A stretch of DNA of 64,000 nt from Pleurodeles waltl (GCF_031143425.1 NC_090438.1:757791823-757855822), one strand, 5' to 3'; shown: positions 9,232 to 21,967, counted from the first letter of the stretch. Numbers and translations: made by a program. The notes: generated by a model from the letters alone, not told the origin.

Positions 9232-11835
9232 CTAAACCCACAACCATAGCCACAGCGGCTCCAGCCACAAGGAGCGCAAGCCCACACTGCTCTGCTTGCT
9301 AACACACCACATTGCAGTAGTGTTGTCCATCAACAACAGGTTTGAGTGACAATGGAAGGAAGACATAAATGCCTTGAGAACCAAACAGTTAGTATGAAGT
9401 CTGAGTTGATGCAATACCTTTGACGGGAGGGAGACTAGAAGCCTCTGATCACCAGTGCTCCTAGACGACCACCAAAACTGAGGGAAGATGACTCTCGCTA
9501 TATTGGCCACTACCAGCAGAGGAAAGAAAGGACTGCACTGACACAATAGGAAAATAATCTTTGTTTTGAAGACAACGATGCATGCACCGCAAGATTCTCG
9601 CCAGATGTGTGACCAGTCAAGTGTTTTGGATTCCAAGGAGCACGGTGATGATAGCAAGCACGTTGGTGATTGATGGCTGGTGCCAAAGCAAACTTGTTCC
9701 AAGGCACAAAAATAGGGTTCATCAGAACATCACTGAAAGGCAGAAGAGGTTCAGTTGTAGAGACAGCGGGCAGTAGAATCTTCATGAGATTTAACTTGGT
9801 TTCTACTACAGCCAAGGGCCGCTCGAGGACCTCAGCAACCTTTCACAATACCATAGTAAATTGAGCCACCTGCTCAGTAGCAGGCCCCAAAGGGCAATCA
9901 AGATCAACATCAGGCAAAGCATCCAGGACATCAGCACTTTGAAGGGGTCAATTAGTCCCCACCATCTGTGCATAAAGAAGCAAGGAGACAAACAGCCTTG
10001 ACTGCATCTTCGTCATAATGATAGACCATAGAGCATGGGTCTCCAACCTTTTCTGTAAAAAACGCTACCTGTGTTCAATGAAAATCCTCCTGCACTACTA
10101 TTATTATTATTATAGATATTGTATACTATTATTATAGATATTGTATTCACCACATCCGCAAAGATTAAGTTAGTGGCCACTGTATGCAATATTTCTAACA
10201 GTGATCACCTCCGTGCTTAAGGCATGATTGGTAGCAGTAATATAAAAAAAATGCTTGGTAAATGTGGAATGCCTTTACATGGGTAAGACATAAGGGCCAT
10301 TTCTGCAGTTCCCCTATTAACAAGATGTTAATATTTGTTATGGTCTCCCAACGCCATTTAATTTATATCACTCAAATACCAGCTTTAAACACATTTTGGA
10401 ATGTCAACCATTTTTCTCCAAATATTAGCTCATGAATGTTGAATATACACACACTTTTGTTTCAAATACACGTTTTTCAATTTTGGCACACATGAATTCA
10501 GCCAAGCAAAAGCTTCTAATTTAATTCACTGGGCTGCCTTAAGTAGAGTTACATACAGGTAGCTGGAAAGCTACAAGTAGCTCAAGGGCTACTCATTGGC
10601 GATGCATACGATAGAAGGCATCTAAATCAGATCTGTGTCAGATTTAAAAAGGCCTATTAGAGCATTAATTAACAGGGCAGAGGCATATAGGCTGCCTCTT
10701 CCAGGCACTGCTTTGCCTTTCATGTAGATATAAGAGAGACGAAGACTATAGAAAATCAGGCAAATCGTGAGATTATCTAAAACAGGTGCCGGTAGCTCTG
10801 AGGGTGGAGCTGACACAGGCGCTGACAGCAGAACAGGCAGAAAGAATGAGGAGCAGACAGCACCAAAGCAAGGTTCAAAAGCGCCAAAACTGCCATACCA
10901 GGAACAGGACCAGAATCTGACAGCTTGGAGCTGGTCAGAGGCACCCATAGGATTCTTGGGGTCCAATGGTGCACCATGGGGAGCCAGGGAAAAAACACTA
11001 GTGAAGGAATGTCAGTGCTACCCGAGTTAAAGCACTGATGTGCATGGGGTCTGTGCTAGAGGCTAGGAAAGCCAGGTGCTCCACACCTGGTTCTGGCTGC
11101 GAAGCAGACAATGGCTTAATAGCTAACCAACTTTAGCTCTTGGACTGATACAGAGGGCTGGAAACAGAACTGCCACATGGCCAATCAATCTCTGGCCTTC
11201 AAAAGAGATCCAGAGACCAAAGGGTCTCATCTTATCTGTCTATGTGACTTCTCTTTGGAAGAAGCTTGCTTGGAGGAATTACAGAGCAAGCTAGAATGGA
11301 CCCTTGTACCGCACCAGAAAGCAGAGCAGGGCCAATTTTCGAGATGCTGGCCCTGGGCCTGAACCATAAACAGATTAGCCTCCCTCTCCTTTGTGGCTTT
11401 GGCATGCATAGGGCCACATTTATCCCAGTTCCTGCATCAGTGGCAAGCAGATAGACACCAGAGCCAGACACTGTGGGGGTTCAAAATCAATATCTATTTA
11501 CCCAGGTGATGCAACATTTAAAGCCTGGAAGTTTTGGAGGTGAAAGTACCCTAAACACTGCACTTGTAAAATGTTTAAACTGAAAGTTCAGACGAGAATA
11601 ATTATTGATTCACATCACAGGGTGTTAGATTTTTAAAACAACTGACTTTAGTACACCAAGGAGGAGCCTTACAGGGCTCCATGAGGCATATCCGGGTAGT
11701 AGCCCTGAAGTGGTGCGGTGCAGTCATGACTGCTCATAGAGAAGGAGAGCAGTTGCAGTCTCTGGACCACATCTGGCACTTGGCAGAATTCATTAGAGTG
11801 AGGAATCTGCAGGTAAAGTATCCATCAGAATTTTA
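9232..11835 (-). mobile_element. DIRS-like retrotransposon copy B, deleted and degraded
   Basis: On the minus strand, gag remnants are followed directly by the second half of RNase H. Gag is recognised by VAEVLERPLAVVE (near 9830) and STTEPLLPFSDVLMNP (near 9750), which parallel copy A. RNase H is recognised by LKAFMSSF and MDNTTAMWCVSKQ (9380-9290). The whole reverse transcriptase is missing between them, with the junction near 9540. Upstream, 10622-11470 holds a very weak gag N-terminal remnant, and the 5' terminal-repeat-like end is near 11790-11835 (GTGAGGAATCTGCAGG). A hAT-like insertion (10031-10607) interrupts gag. Confidence 0.6.
10031..10607. mobile_element. hAT-like non-autonomous element
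   Basis: It begins CATGGGTCTCCAACCTTTT and contains GCTACCTGTGTTCAATGAAA; the other end contains AGCTACAAGTAGCTCAAGGG followed by CTACTCATTGGCGATGCAT. The ends are imperfectly inverted and of the CCAAC type common in hAT elements. An ATT trinucleotide run lies at about 10099-10135. Flanks (CATAGAG left, GATAGAAG right) could be remains of an 8-bp target duplication, but this is weak. No transposase remains. Confidence 0.4.
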
Positions 11836-13800
11836 CTTTATGATTCATGCTGCACAGACCTCACACGTTCACAGATCAGCACATTTTCAACTGCTACTTC
11901 AGTCTCTCTAAATGACAACACAAACCGCAAATATGCAATCTGACTCGCATAATTAGTAATTCAATAGTGAGACTTTTTTCACTTGTTTCACAGAATCGCC
12001 ATCTCTGATCTGTGGTAATAGTAATTGGGGCAGTGCTAGGAAGATCACAAACTACCAAATGGCCCATCTGTGTAAAAGCAGTTATATTTGCAAAAGATAG
12101 GTGACTCAGTCATTTACCAGTTCGTGGTAAGAAAACAGTGGAGCAACTGTCTTACCAGAGGAACGTGCAGCTCTGTTGTTCAAGACGTTTACCGCCTATA
12201 AAAGCAAATGATACAGTGAAACAGTACAAAGCTTTCACTGTATCATAGCATCCTGCCACTACCATGAATCTTTCCCATGGTGTGAATGGGATGCCATCTG
12301 CAAATTCCCAAATGGAATTATCTTTATTACCTCATCCCAGTTCAGTCAAGCTCTTTGAGCCCCTACACAAACCGTAGATATGGCAGGCAGGGCTAACGCT
12401 AGCAAAGTATCAGCTGTCAGACATTTAGTCATTGAAAAAGAGAGAAAGACGGCAATGGGATTATGGTGGCCAGGGCTGCAAGATATAGCTGTGCAAATAA
12501 GTGTAATGTCTTCTCACTCTCGGATCTCAGTTAGTGCAGCTGCTTTAAATGTGTGCCAAGGCAACACACAAAAAGAGACTTTCTTTAGCAGAACAGATTC
12601 TATAGGACTGCTCTGCCATTGCTGATGTCAAAATTCACTGAGTAATAGCTGAAAAGGATGAGAGCAGAGGTCCAAGTAACACTTATAGACAAATGTGTCT
12701 TCCTGAGAGTGTGTGGACATCCTTAGTTCTTCTATACTGAGGCACAGAAAGTAGAGTATCAGCCACCTGCAGAAAGAACGTATCTGGATAGGATCTTAAA
12801 ATAGTAAGGTTCATTCAGAAATGACGGGTGTTGCACAAAATAAACCCTCCCTGATATAGCATAACTTCCATCATCAGCCAAGTATAGTTGACTACCAATT
12901 CACCAAAGCCCTGTCCTGATCACTGTTTCTTTCCCAAATGAATATAAGGCATGAAAACGGAAGTGGATCTTTCAAAGACTTATTAAAAATGTAAAGTAAA
13001 AGAAGGGTCTAGTGTTCATGAGACTGAAGATAATGACTTTCTTCTACAGTCTCTGCTTTCAGGTGACTCGTGTTCCTTAATTTGTGGAATAATTTAATTC
13101 ATTTCAATTTATTTATTTTCAATTGACCAACAGTTTCTGATACCCTGGAGCATGCGCTACATGTGTCAACGTATATATGTGATCCTCTTTAGTGCCAAGG
13201 TTTGGATGAAATTGGGAGCGACCTATTTCTATTTGCTATGTCTGACACTTAGGAGCCAAAGGTGATTGAGTCAGCCAAAAGTCATCTCTGTGGCACCTGG
13301 AAGTGTTGTTGAGTCAAGATCAGTAACAATCTGGAAATGAGGCCCACCAATACTTCGAAAATAACAAAGCACTCTGGCAGAGGTAGGCAACTGGTTAGGG
13401 CAACAGCTTTGTGCCAAAAATAAGTGTGTGCATCTTCTGAGACACTCTTTCTCGTAGTATCTGGCTATCTGTCTGATACTCTAACGTGTTTCTCCGCCGA
13501 GGAGAAGAGCGGGCACCAGCTTAAATGACCGGAGCCACATGAACCAACAATTCCTACACTAGGTAGCTGAAACCAGAGAAAGGCAGGCATGTCTTCCCTT
13601 CATCTTGGCCTCAGAAACTGCTCTTTTTTGACACTCCAAGATCAATTAAATAAACAAGTCATAATTAATCACATTGCTAACTCTGGTTAGAATAACAAGC
13701 CTGCCAGTCCGGCCTTTATCTCCAACTTTGAGGCAACTTGAAACTAGCTTATTCACTCCACTTCACTTACTCCAGCTTATAAGAACAACACTCTTTCTGG
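11836..13800. other. No gene recognised; AT-rich unique-looking sequence
   Basis: About 2 kb without a coding region or a repeat I can name. Short frames (for example 12380-12625 plus) have no recognisable protein. One notable hairpin lies at 12208-12246 and is listed separately. Confidence 0.5.
12208..12246. repeat. Perfect 14-bp inverted repeat with 11-bp loop
   Basis: ATGATACAGTGAAA (12208-12221) and TTTCACTGTATCAT (12233-12246) are exact reverse complements. It could form a hairpin or be the last trace of a small palindromic element. No function is implied by its surroundings. Confidence 0.7.
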
Positions 13801-14470
13801 TAGATACTCAATCTAACCACAGAGTCTCATCTTCAGGATATCCCCAGGCTAGAGACTGGATCTGGATGATTTTTTAAAGTAACTCCTGCACGCCGATAGA
13901 TCACGTCATGTGGCTCTGCGTCAAGACTATTTCACCTCACAAGTGATGACTGAAGTTGCATATAAACCCCATCCAAGTGCACGGATTGCCGTTTTTTTCT
14001 TGACACTGTCCGCACTCTTGAACACGGAGCCCAAAAACCAATTAACTGCCAGTGTGCAGATCTCTTATTTGGAACCTTTTGCAATAGAAAAAAGGCCATT
14101 TTGCAGAACGAGGAGGTGGCAGGGTGATGAGGAATCCGTGGTAAGAGCATCCACTAGAAAAAGCATTACCAGAGGTACATAACTTGTTCTTCAGATGGAT
14201 ACTTTTAACCAATCTTTTCTCTAATTTGATCTCTGAACGTAGCAACAAAGGATCTCTGTGCACTGCAGCCAAAGCTGTGTGCCCTGAAGACATGCAAAAT
14301 GCAAAAACTCAGTATACAAGCCAGTGCAGCAGGCAAGCTACCAAACTCCGTAGAATTTGCCACTCGAAATGGGCCACTGAACAGAGGCTGCTGGCAGTAC
14401 GAACAGTTAGAGCGAGTATTCTTTTAATGCGAACATTTTGTTTAAAAAAAGTAGAACCTTCAAGTCATTT
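13801..14470 (-). mobile_element. DIRS-like terminal fragment, copy C
   Basis: The stretch from about 13838 (GATATCCCCAGGCTAGAGAC, then TGGATCTGGATGATTTTTT) matches the terminal repeat at 345-385. Further in, ATGAGGAATCCGTGGTAAGA and TCTTCAGATGGATACTT (near 14130-14205) match the inner terminal-repeat copy of copy A (625-730). Only the 3' end of a minus-strand element is present; no recombinase domain can be read. Confidence 0.5.
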
Positions 14471-15243
14471 TCAGCAGCTGTTTTATGTTGCAGCTGTTTT
14501 ATGTTTTATGTTGCAGGGTGCATTGCACCGGTACACCTGAGACCGTTCTGGGGAGCACATCTGTGACACCAACTGTTTCAAAAAAGAAAAAAAACGTCAA
14601 ACACTTCAAAAATGAGTTGTATACCCAAGTTTCCATAGTTAAAGTTTCCCCATTGTGATCCCGACCCCTAACCTGCCTAACCTATTTGCCTTAAATTCCA
14701 GAAATGGGCATGCCACGTCATACACTTTCAACAATCGTCATGTGTCAGAGGACACATTTTCCGTAAAGGCATTGGAACTGGGCGATCTTCAACTTTCCTA
14801 TTATCAACCAAAGCTGCACATGCAGATACATAGATGGAATCAACTACTTTCTGTTCAAAATGTTTAACTACATTTCCATAAAGTGACATGCTTGACACAG
14901 ATGGAAAACAGGGTGACAATGAGGCACATTCTGCACAGGAACTGTAAAAATAAGGGCATTTCTTCCACAATTTCTGGAATGCACCGAGTTGTTAGGAGCA
15001 GGTGGCTAGGCAGCAGCTCTCACCGCAACTCAGACTGCAGCAGGGAGCAGGATGGGGTTGCTCACTAACATATTTTTGTGAGTGATCCAAGTACAGTGCA
15101 CTGTTTGGCTAGCCAATCAAAAACCTCACCAACTGGCATTATGAGATATGGTCTACTCCTAATGCTTATATATATTATATATAATATCTTTTGATATATA
15201 GATCAAAAAATGCTAAAATGGAATTTGAAATAAGCGAAATACT
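14471..15243. other. No gene recognised; short simple repeats
   Basis: It holds a small tandem duplication of TGCAGCTGTTTTATG at about 14475-14515 and a TA-rich run at about 15165-15200. Nothing else is identifiable before the LINE sequence begins. Confidence 0.5.
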
Positions 15244-16669
15244 TTGGCACTAGCAATTTCCCTCTTACCTACATTTACATGGAGAAGTTGCTGTAGTTCT
15301 ATTGACTATATTCCTATTGCAGATTTCAGCAGGGGAACTGTCCTAGATTCACGGGAAGGGCCTAATTCTATTAGTGATCACAATCCAATGGCTCTAAATG
15401 TAAATCTTTATGACCCAAAGAACCCGGACTCAGGGAAAATTGCTAATATTACCCCTGTAGCTCAGAACGGTGTTAAAATCAAATGGACAGGTGTTAACCC
15501 ATCAAACTTCTTGAATAACTTAATGGCAAATGAACCTGGACCACATTCTGATAAGGTAAGTACCAGAATCCAATTATAGGGCGATACGGGACGCCCATTT
15601 ACTAATATCTAGTTTCATTGATCAATTGTTGACAATGAGGTTTAAATCCCATGGAAAGAAAAGGAAGGGTTGGTTTGATGGAGAATGCATGAAGGCCAGG
15701 AAGAACATGGTTAAAGTTTTAAATCAACCACCTAGGATCACAACAGCTGTTCGATCAGCCAGAGCAAACTACAATAATGCCATTAAATTAAGGAAGAAAA
15801 ACCAGCAATGGAAGGCCTGGGTGAACCTGATATAAGCTGCAGAAACCAAAGACCGTGTTCTTCTTTGGAGAACCATAAACACCCCTCTGGTCACAAAGGA
15901 AATAGACCCGATTTGGCGATTACTCTAGCCCAATGGGTGGCCCACTTTGGTTCAAATTTTTCACAGCCGATCCCAGGTGAGGGAGATTTTTGTTTTTGGG
16001 CTGCCAAACAAACCAGCAGTATAACATTCACATTAGATGAGGTGGTGAGGCCTATTAACAACAGCCCTAAGGGGAAGACAGCAGGACCGGACGGGATCCC
16101 GACAGAGGTATATAGAGCCGAACCTGAGCTATTTGCCCCCTTTTTAATTAAGGTCCTAAATGCAGCAGGGGCGGGCTTTGTACCCCCTACCTGGTCAACC
16201 TCCCTTATACCCACTTTTAAGGAGGATTCTAGAGATGACCCAAAATGTTATCAGCCCATTTCTCTACTCAACTCTTCCGCTAAATTATTGGGGAGAGCAT
16301 TGTTAGAGAGACTGGAACTTTGGGCTGAAAATAACTCAATTCTCTCTAGTGCCCAGTACGGGTTTGGAAAAGGGTTGGGGGCTACTGAGCAATCGCTTAA
16401 CTTAAAACTAATAATGGGGCAGTATACCCAAGACACAGATGGGTCCCTGAACATTTGTTTTGTTGATGTAAACAGTCCTTTTGACTTAGTCGATCATGGG
16501 AAGCTCTGGGCATGTCCAGCCAAAAGGGGGCCCCCAAAGGGATCCTTTCATTGGTAGCCCACCTGTATAAGTATTTAACAGCAATAGTTTGATATGGCTA
16601 ACAGGGTGAACTGACAGAACCGTTTGGTATTAGCAAGGAGTCGACAAGGGTGCATGTTGGGGCCATTTC
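15244..16669 (+). pseudogene. Non-LTR retrotransposon (LINE) fragment: endonuclease end and reverse transcriptase
   Basis: Three frames in succession belong to one broken LINE protein. The first (15244-15579) ends an apurinic-type endonuclease, with SSIDYIPIA and SDHNPMALNV. The second (15626-15835) is the linker with WFDGECMKARKNM. The third (15808-16557) is the reverse transcriptase start: GKTAGPDGIPTEVYRAEPE, YQPISLLNSSAKLLGRAL, QYGFGKGLGATEQSL, and NICFVDVNSPFDLVDH where the catalytic aspartate is expected (FVD). The frame is lost near 16557, and the sequence still reads GELTEPFGIS before an L2 fragment interrupts it at 16670. The palm YxDD box is therefore missing. The clade is not determined; it is not the L2 of this window and not L1-like. 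Confidence 0.65.
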
Positions 16670-17457
16670 TCAATCAATCAATCAGAGTTTATAGAGCGCA
16701 ACTACTCACCCGTTAGGGTCTCATGGCGTTGGGTTAGGAGGGCTGTAGCGTGAACCGGAGGTGGATTAGAAAAGCCATGTCTTCAGTTCCTTCATGAAGC
16801 TGGGGAGGGAGGTGGTTTGTTTGAGGTGGATGGGAAGGGTGTTCCAGGTGGTGGCAGTGAGGTAGGAGAAGGAGCGTCCTCCTGTTCTGATTTTCCTGAT
16901 GCGGGGTACTTCTGCGAGGGAGAGCTGGGCATAGTGTAGGGTCCTGTGGGGCACCTGGAAGTTGAGTCGCCGGTTAAGGTAGGCAGGTTCGGTGTTGTGG
17001 AGGGCTTTGTGTGCGTAGGTGAGAATTTTAAAAGTAATTCTTTTTTTCGATGGGGAGCCAGTGCAGTGTGCGTAGGTGTTGTGAGATGTGGCAGTGTCAG
17101 AGCAGGTTGAGGATCAATCTGGCGGAGGGGTTCTGGATGTTTTGTAATTTGCAGGTGAGTTTTTTGTTGATTCCGGAGTAGAGTGCATTGCCGTTGTCCA
17201 GTCTGCTGGTGATGAGGGCACGTGTGACGGTCTTTCTATGCTCGAGGGGGATCCATTTGAAGGTCTTGCGTAGGAGGCAGAGGGTGTGGAAGCAGGTGGA
17301 GGTTACTGCATTGATCTGATGGTTCATGATGAGGTCGGGTCCAGGATGATTCCAAGGTTGCAGGCATGGCTGGCGGGGCTGGGTGGGTTTCTGAGGGTGG
17401 GTGGCCACCAGGAGTCGCTCCATGCGTTGGGTTGGGGGTCCAGGATGAGTACTTTGG
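16670..17457 (-). mobile_element. L2-type LINE, 5'-truncated 3' end
   Basis: It is inserted antisense within the preceding LINE. The 3' tail (CAATCAATCAATCA at 16671) is the complement of the (ATTG)n tail of the L2 at 34741-37168, followed by TATAGAGCGC. Two frames (17423-17097 and 16954-16766) carry the C-terminal L2 region: FKWIPLEHRKTVTRALITSR, LQNIQNPSARLIL, then GGRSFSYLTATTWNTLP and FMKELKTWLF. These parallel IFKWIPTGTMKTVTQALVSS and the following C-terminal blocks of the plus-strand copy. Only the region after the polymerase domain is present, as expected for a 5'-truncated insertion. Confidence 0.75.
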
Positions 17458-20091
17458 TGTTGGAAAATGGCTCCTTTTTGTAGTTACCCCCCCCCCCACC
17501 TTTTGCCTGATATTGATGCTGACTTGACAGTGTGTGCTAGGATCCTGCGAACCAGGCCCCAGCACCAGTGTTCTTTATCTTAAAAATGTACTATTGTTTC
17601 CACAATTGGCACACCCCTGGCACACAGATAAGTCCCTTGTAAAAGGTACCAGTGGTACCAAGGGCCCTGTGACCAGGGAAGGTCCCTAAGTGCTGCAGCA
17701 TGTGTTGTGCTACCCTAAGGGACCCCTCACCTAACACATGCACACTTCCATTGCAGATTGTGTGTGTTGGTGGGGAGAAAAAGGCAAAGGCGACATAGCA
17801 TCCCCCATAGGATGCCATGCACACAAAATACTGCCTGTGGCATAAGTAAGTCACCCCTCTAGCAGGCCTTAAAGCCCTAAGGCAGGGTGCACTATACCAC
17901 AGGTGAGGGCATAGCTGCATGAGCAATATGCCCCTACAGTGTCTATGTCTATTCTTAGACATTGTAAGTACAGTGTGGCCATAAGTATATGGTCTGGGAG
18001 TTTGTCAAAACAAACTCCACAGTTCCATAATGGCTACACTGAATACTGGGAAGTTTGGTATCAAACCTCTCAGAATAATAAACCCACACTGATGCCAGTG
18101 TTGGATTTATTAAAACATACACACAGAGGGCAATTAAAGATGCCCCCTGTATGTTAACCAATTCTTCAGTGCAGGACTGACTGGTCTATGCCATCCTGCC
18201 ACTGAGAAACAAGTTTCTGACCCCCTGGGGCAAGAGCCTTTGTGCTCTGAGGCCAGAAACAAAGCCTGCTCTCCGTGGAGGTACTTCACACCTCCCCTCC
18301 GCAGGAACCTTACCACCTAGCAGTGAGCCTCAAAGGCCCAGGCTTCGTGTTACAATGCCCTAGGGCACTCCAGCTAGTGGAGATGCCCACCCCCCAGACA
18401 CAGCCCCCACTTTGGCGGTGATTCCGGGGACATAATGAGAAAAACAAGGAGTCACCCCCTAAGCCAGGTCCACCCCTAAAGTGACCAGAGCTGAAGTGAC
18501 CCAATCCTTGGAAAATCCTCCATCTTGTTCTGGAGGATTTAGACCAATAAGGATAACGATGTGCTCCCCTCCACAAAGGGAGGAAGCACAAGGAGGGTTT
18601 AGCCACTCTCAAGGACAGTAGCCATTGGCTACTGCCCTGTGACCCTAACACACCCCTAAATTCAGTATTTAGTGGCGATCCAGAACCAAGGACTTCAAAT
18701 TCCTGACAACCTAACAAGAAGGACTGCTGACCTGAAAACCCCGCAGAGAAGGAGACAACAATTGCTTTGACCCCAGCCTTACAGGCCTGTCTTCAGATTC
18801 AAAGAACCTGCAACAGCGACGCATCCTGCAGGCCAAGCGACATCTGCAGACTCAGAGGACTGTCCAGAAATTCCAAAGGACCAAGAAACTCCCGTGGACA
18901 GTGGCTCTGTCCAAAGCAAGAAGAAGAAACAAATCTTTAAAGGGACTCTCACCTCACTCCTGAAGTGTGAGTCCCCATCACTCTGCACCCAACGCCCCGG
19001 CCCGTGTCCAGTGAAAACAATCCAGAGAGGACCCCCAGGCAACTCCAATGACATCGATACCCTGGGATGACCTCTCTGCACTCCTACAACGATGCCTGCT
19101 GAGGGAATCCGGAGGACCCCCCTTATCGCGACTGCCCAGAACAAAGAAAGCAGACGCCTGGAAGAAGCACTGCACCCGCAGCCCCCAGGCCTGTAAAGAA
19201 CCGACCACTGGTGCAGCAGTGACCAGCAGGCAACCCTCAACCTTTGCCAGGTGGTGGCTGACCTGAGAAGCCCCCCTGTGCTCTGCCTGCAACGTCAGAG
19301 TGACCCCTGGACCCTCCTTTGATTTCAATACAAAATCTGACACCTTGTTTGCACACTGCACGCAGCTGCCCCTGTGCAGCTGATGATGTATTTTGTGTGC
19401 CTGTTTGGGACCCCCCCCCAGTGCTCTACAAAACCCCCCTGGTTTGCCCCCCTGAGGATGCAGGTACTTACCCGCTAGCAGACTGGAACCAGAGCAACCA
19501 TAGTCTCCATAGGTGCTTATGTTATTTGGGCCCCTCTTTGACCTCTGCACCTGACCGGCCCTGTGTTGCCTGCGCTGGGTGTTTGGGGTTGAATTGAACC
19601 TCCAACGTTGGGCTGCCTATGCCCCGGAGACTGAACTTGTAAGTCCTTTACTTGCCTCAAAACTTAACCTGTACTTACCTCCCCCAGGAACTGTTGAATT
19701 TTGCACTGTGTCCACTTTTAAAATAGCTTATTGCCATTTTATGAAAAACTGTTGTGTACATTATTGTTTTGGTTCAAAGTTCTAACTATACCTATGCAAA
19801 GTACCTTCCATTTAATGTACTTATCTGCAATTTGAATCTTGTGGTACTAAAATAAATTAAGAAAAAAAACCTATTGGCCTGGAGTTAAGTCATTGAGTGT
19901 GTGTTTTCATGTATTGCCTGTGTGTACAACAAATGCTTAACACTACCCTCTGATAAGCCTACCTGGTCGACCACACTACCACAAACAGAGCATTAGTATT
20001 ATCTAATAGTGCCTCTGTCAAGCCTCTTGGGTAACCCCTGTGCACACTATCTCTCACTTTGAGATGGTATATACAGTGACAGCTTACTACA
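17458..20091 (+). mobile_element. Long non-coding TG...CA element Z (probable solo LTR)
   Basis: It starts TGTTGGAAAATGGCTCC and ends AGCTTACTACA. Its start aligns with the reverse complement of the ends of W and X, and its end with their starts, over long stretches. No coding frame is recognisable across 2.6 kb. An AATAAA at 19851-19856 lies 235 bases before the end, the place of a polyadenylation signal between R and U5 of an LTR; X has one at the equivalent spot. Flanking 5-mers (TTTGG and GAATG) do not match, so no target duplication is seen here. It sits between an L2 3' end and DIRS copy D. Confidence 0.6.
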
Positions 20092-20159
20092 GAATGTATG
20101 TCGTCCGTTGTGTAAATATACAGCTATAGTTGTGAACTTTAAGTGAATTCAGGTGTGAG

Positions 20160-20816
20160 CTATATTAGCTTTCTGTAGATGAAGGAAGTAGTAGACAATG
20201 TCTTGGACGGAAGTTTTAATGGGCTTAATGTGTTTGGGTTGACAGTAACAGTGTTTCCACTTTGCAGCAAACATGCTCTGGTAGTGGGTTTACGAGCTTC
20301 TCTGAGAATGTCCATGCATTCTGCAGGGAGGTCCAGGTACCCAAACTCTAAGGCCTCAGGAGCCATATCGCAAGGTTTATTGATTGGAGATCTGGATGTC
20401 TGACCTGACTTGGTTTTGCATGAGAAGGTCCAGCCTGTTGTGAAGACTGTCATGGGGAACTACTGAGAGATCCAATAGTGTGGTGAACCAGGGCCGGTGT
20501 GCCAATGTGGGAGCTACAAGAATCATTTTGAGAGACGTTTGCATGATCAATCGCACTAGAAAGGGAATGATAGGGAGAAGAGGAAAAGCAGAACTAGTTC
20601 ATCCATACCATTGGTTAGAGGGTGTGGATACCTGGAGGCGAAGATTTGGCATTTTGTGCTTTTTGCTGTGGCAAAAAGATCGATTGGAGGTGAGCCCCAC
20701 TTCCTGAAGTATTTTTGAAGGACTTGCGAGTGGAGTTCCCATTCGTGGACTTGTTGCTGCATCCTGCTGAGCAGGTATGCAAAACTGTTATTTGTTCCCA
20801 GGAGATACTCTGACAC
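20160..20816 (-). pseudogene. DIRS copy D recombinase N-terminus and post-RNase H region
   Basis: The frame 20816-20556 reads LLSRMQQQVHEWELHSQVLQ and then PPIDLFATAKSTKCQIFASR, the conserved spacer between RNase H and recombinase in DIRS elements. The frame 20453-20160 reads YLDLPAECMDILREARKPTT, the recombinase start. None of the catalytic recombinase boxes is present. Confidence 0.65.
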
Positions 20817-20904
20817 TAGGTAATGATGGAGAGACCATTTCCATATTGTCTGAGAAAGTTGTGACAGTTGGAGTGATTGTGTCCTCCCTCTGTTTCTGAA
20901 GGTA

Positions 20905-21316
20905 TTACATCATTGTTATGTTACTTGTGTGGAGTAGGACAATTTTGTGAGAAAGGCGATTAAGAGATGCTTTCAGGGCTAGTAATACTGCCTGAAGCTC
21001 TAGGAAGTTGATGTGTAGGGATTGATGATGACAATCCCAATGCTCCTGTACTGAGAGCTCTTGAAGGTGAGCGCCCCAGCCTGTGTGTGAGGGGTCTGTT
21101 GTCAGAATGATCTGGGGCACAGGGTCCAGAAAAGGCTGTCCTTTTCAATAGGTTGGTGGTGTTTCCCCATTGCAGAGAGCGGGGAGTATGGCGGTCTAAC
21201 ACCACTAAATCTTCCAAGGGGCCCTGTGATTGAGTCCACTGATGAGACAGACAGTGCTGTAGGGGACACATGTTAAGTCTGGCGTGGGGAACAATGGCAA
21301 TACAGGAGGCCATCAT
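20905..21316 (-). pseudogene. DIRS copy D RNase H
   Basis: One frame (21316-20960) starts MMASCIAIVPHARLNMCPLQ, matching the MASCILLVTHARWHMRALQ that opens the RNase H frame of copy A. Another (21120-20905) has ILTTDPSHTGWGAHLQE (aspartate) and HINFLELQAVLLALKA (glutamate). The third acidic site reads LLHTSNITMM, where family members have TDN, so that aspartate is lost. The domain is frameshifted and inactive. Confidence 0.7.
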
Positions 21317-21370
21317 CCCTAACAGGCATCACAGACCTAATGGTGTATGAACAGTTCTCTCGAAACTGAG

Positions 21371-21871
21371 TGTAGGAAGCTGGCTCTGTATATACTATGT
21401 CAAAATGAGATATATTGTGCACTGAGTCCAGGGGTTCACCCGTGGTAAAGTTTACCCTGCCTTAGGGCTTTAAGGCCTGCTAGAGGGGTGACTTACCTAT
21501 GCCACAAGCAGTGTTTTGTGTGCATGGCATGCTGAGGGGGATGCCTTGTCGACTGTCTTTCTCCCCACAACCACACACACTCTGCAATGGAAGTGTGCAT
21601 GTGTTACGTGAGGGGTCCCTTAGGGTGACAACACATGTCGCAGCCCTTAGGGACCGTCCCTGGTCACAGGGCCTTTGGTACCACTAGTACCTTTTACAAG
21701 GGACTTCTCTGTGTGCCAGGGGTGCGATTGTGGAAACAATGGTACATTTTTAGCGAAAGAACACTGGTGTTGGGGCCTGGTTAGCAGGGTCCCTACACAC
21801 TCTCAGTCAAGTCAGCATCAATATCAGGCAAAAAGTTGGGGGGTAACTGCAACAAGGGCCATTTTCCTACA
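21371..21871. mobile_element. Short TG...CA element W (501 bp) inserted in DIRS copy D
   Basis: It starts TGTAGGAAGCTGGCT and ends CCATTTTCCTACA, so the outer 8 bases are inverted (TGTAGGAA/TTCCTACA). Its start matches element X and the reverse complement of the end of Z; its end matches the reverse complement of the start of Z. Most of the middle found in X, Y and Z is missing. The flanks are CTGAG (21366-21370) and ATGAG (21872-21876), four of five identical, consistent with a 5-bp target duplication that has aged. It separates the RNase H and reverse transcriptase parts of the DIRS element and so is younger than it. Confidence 0.65.
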
Positions 21872-21967
21872 ATGAGGGAGGAGAGACTGGAAGTTCTGAA
21901 CACAAGCTAGATTTGGGTATGCCATCGCCAAATGTGCATTGAGTATATCTCCTAGATAGGGCTGTAT

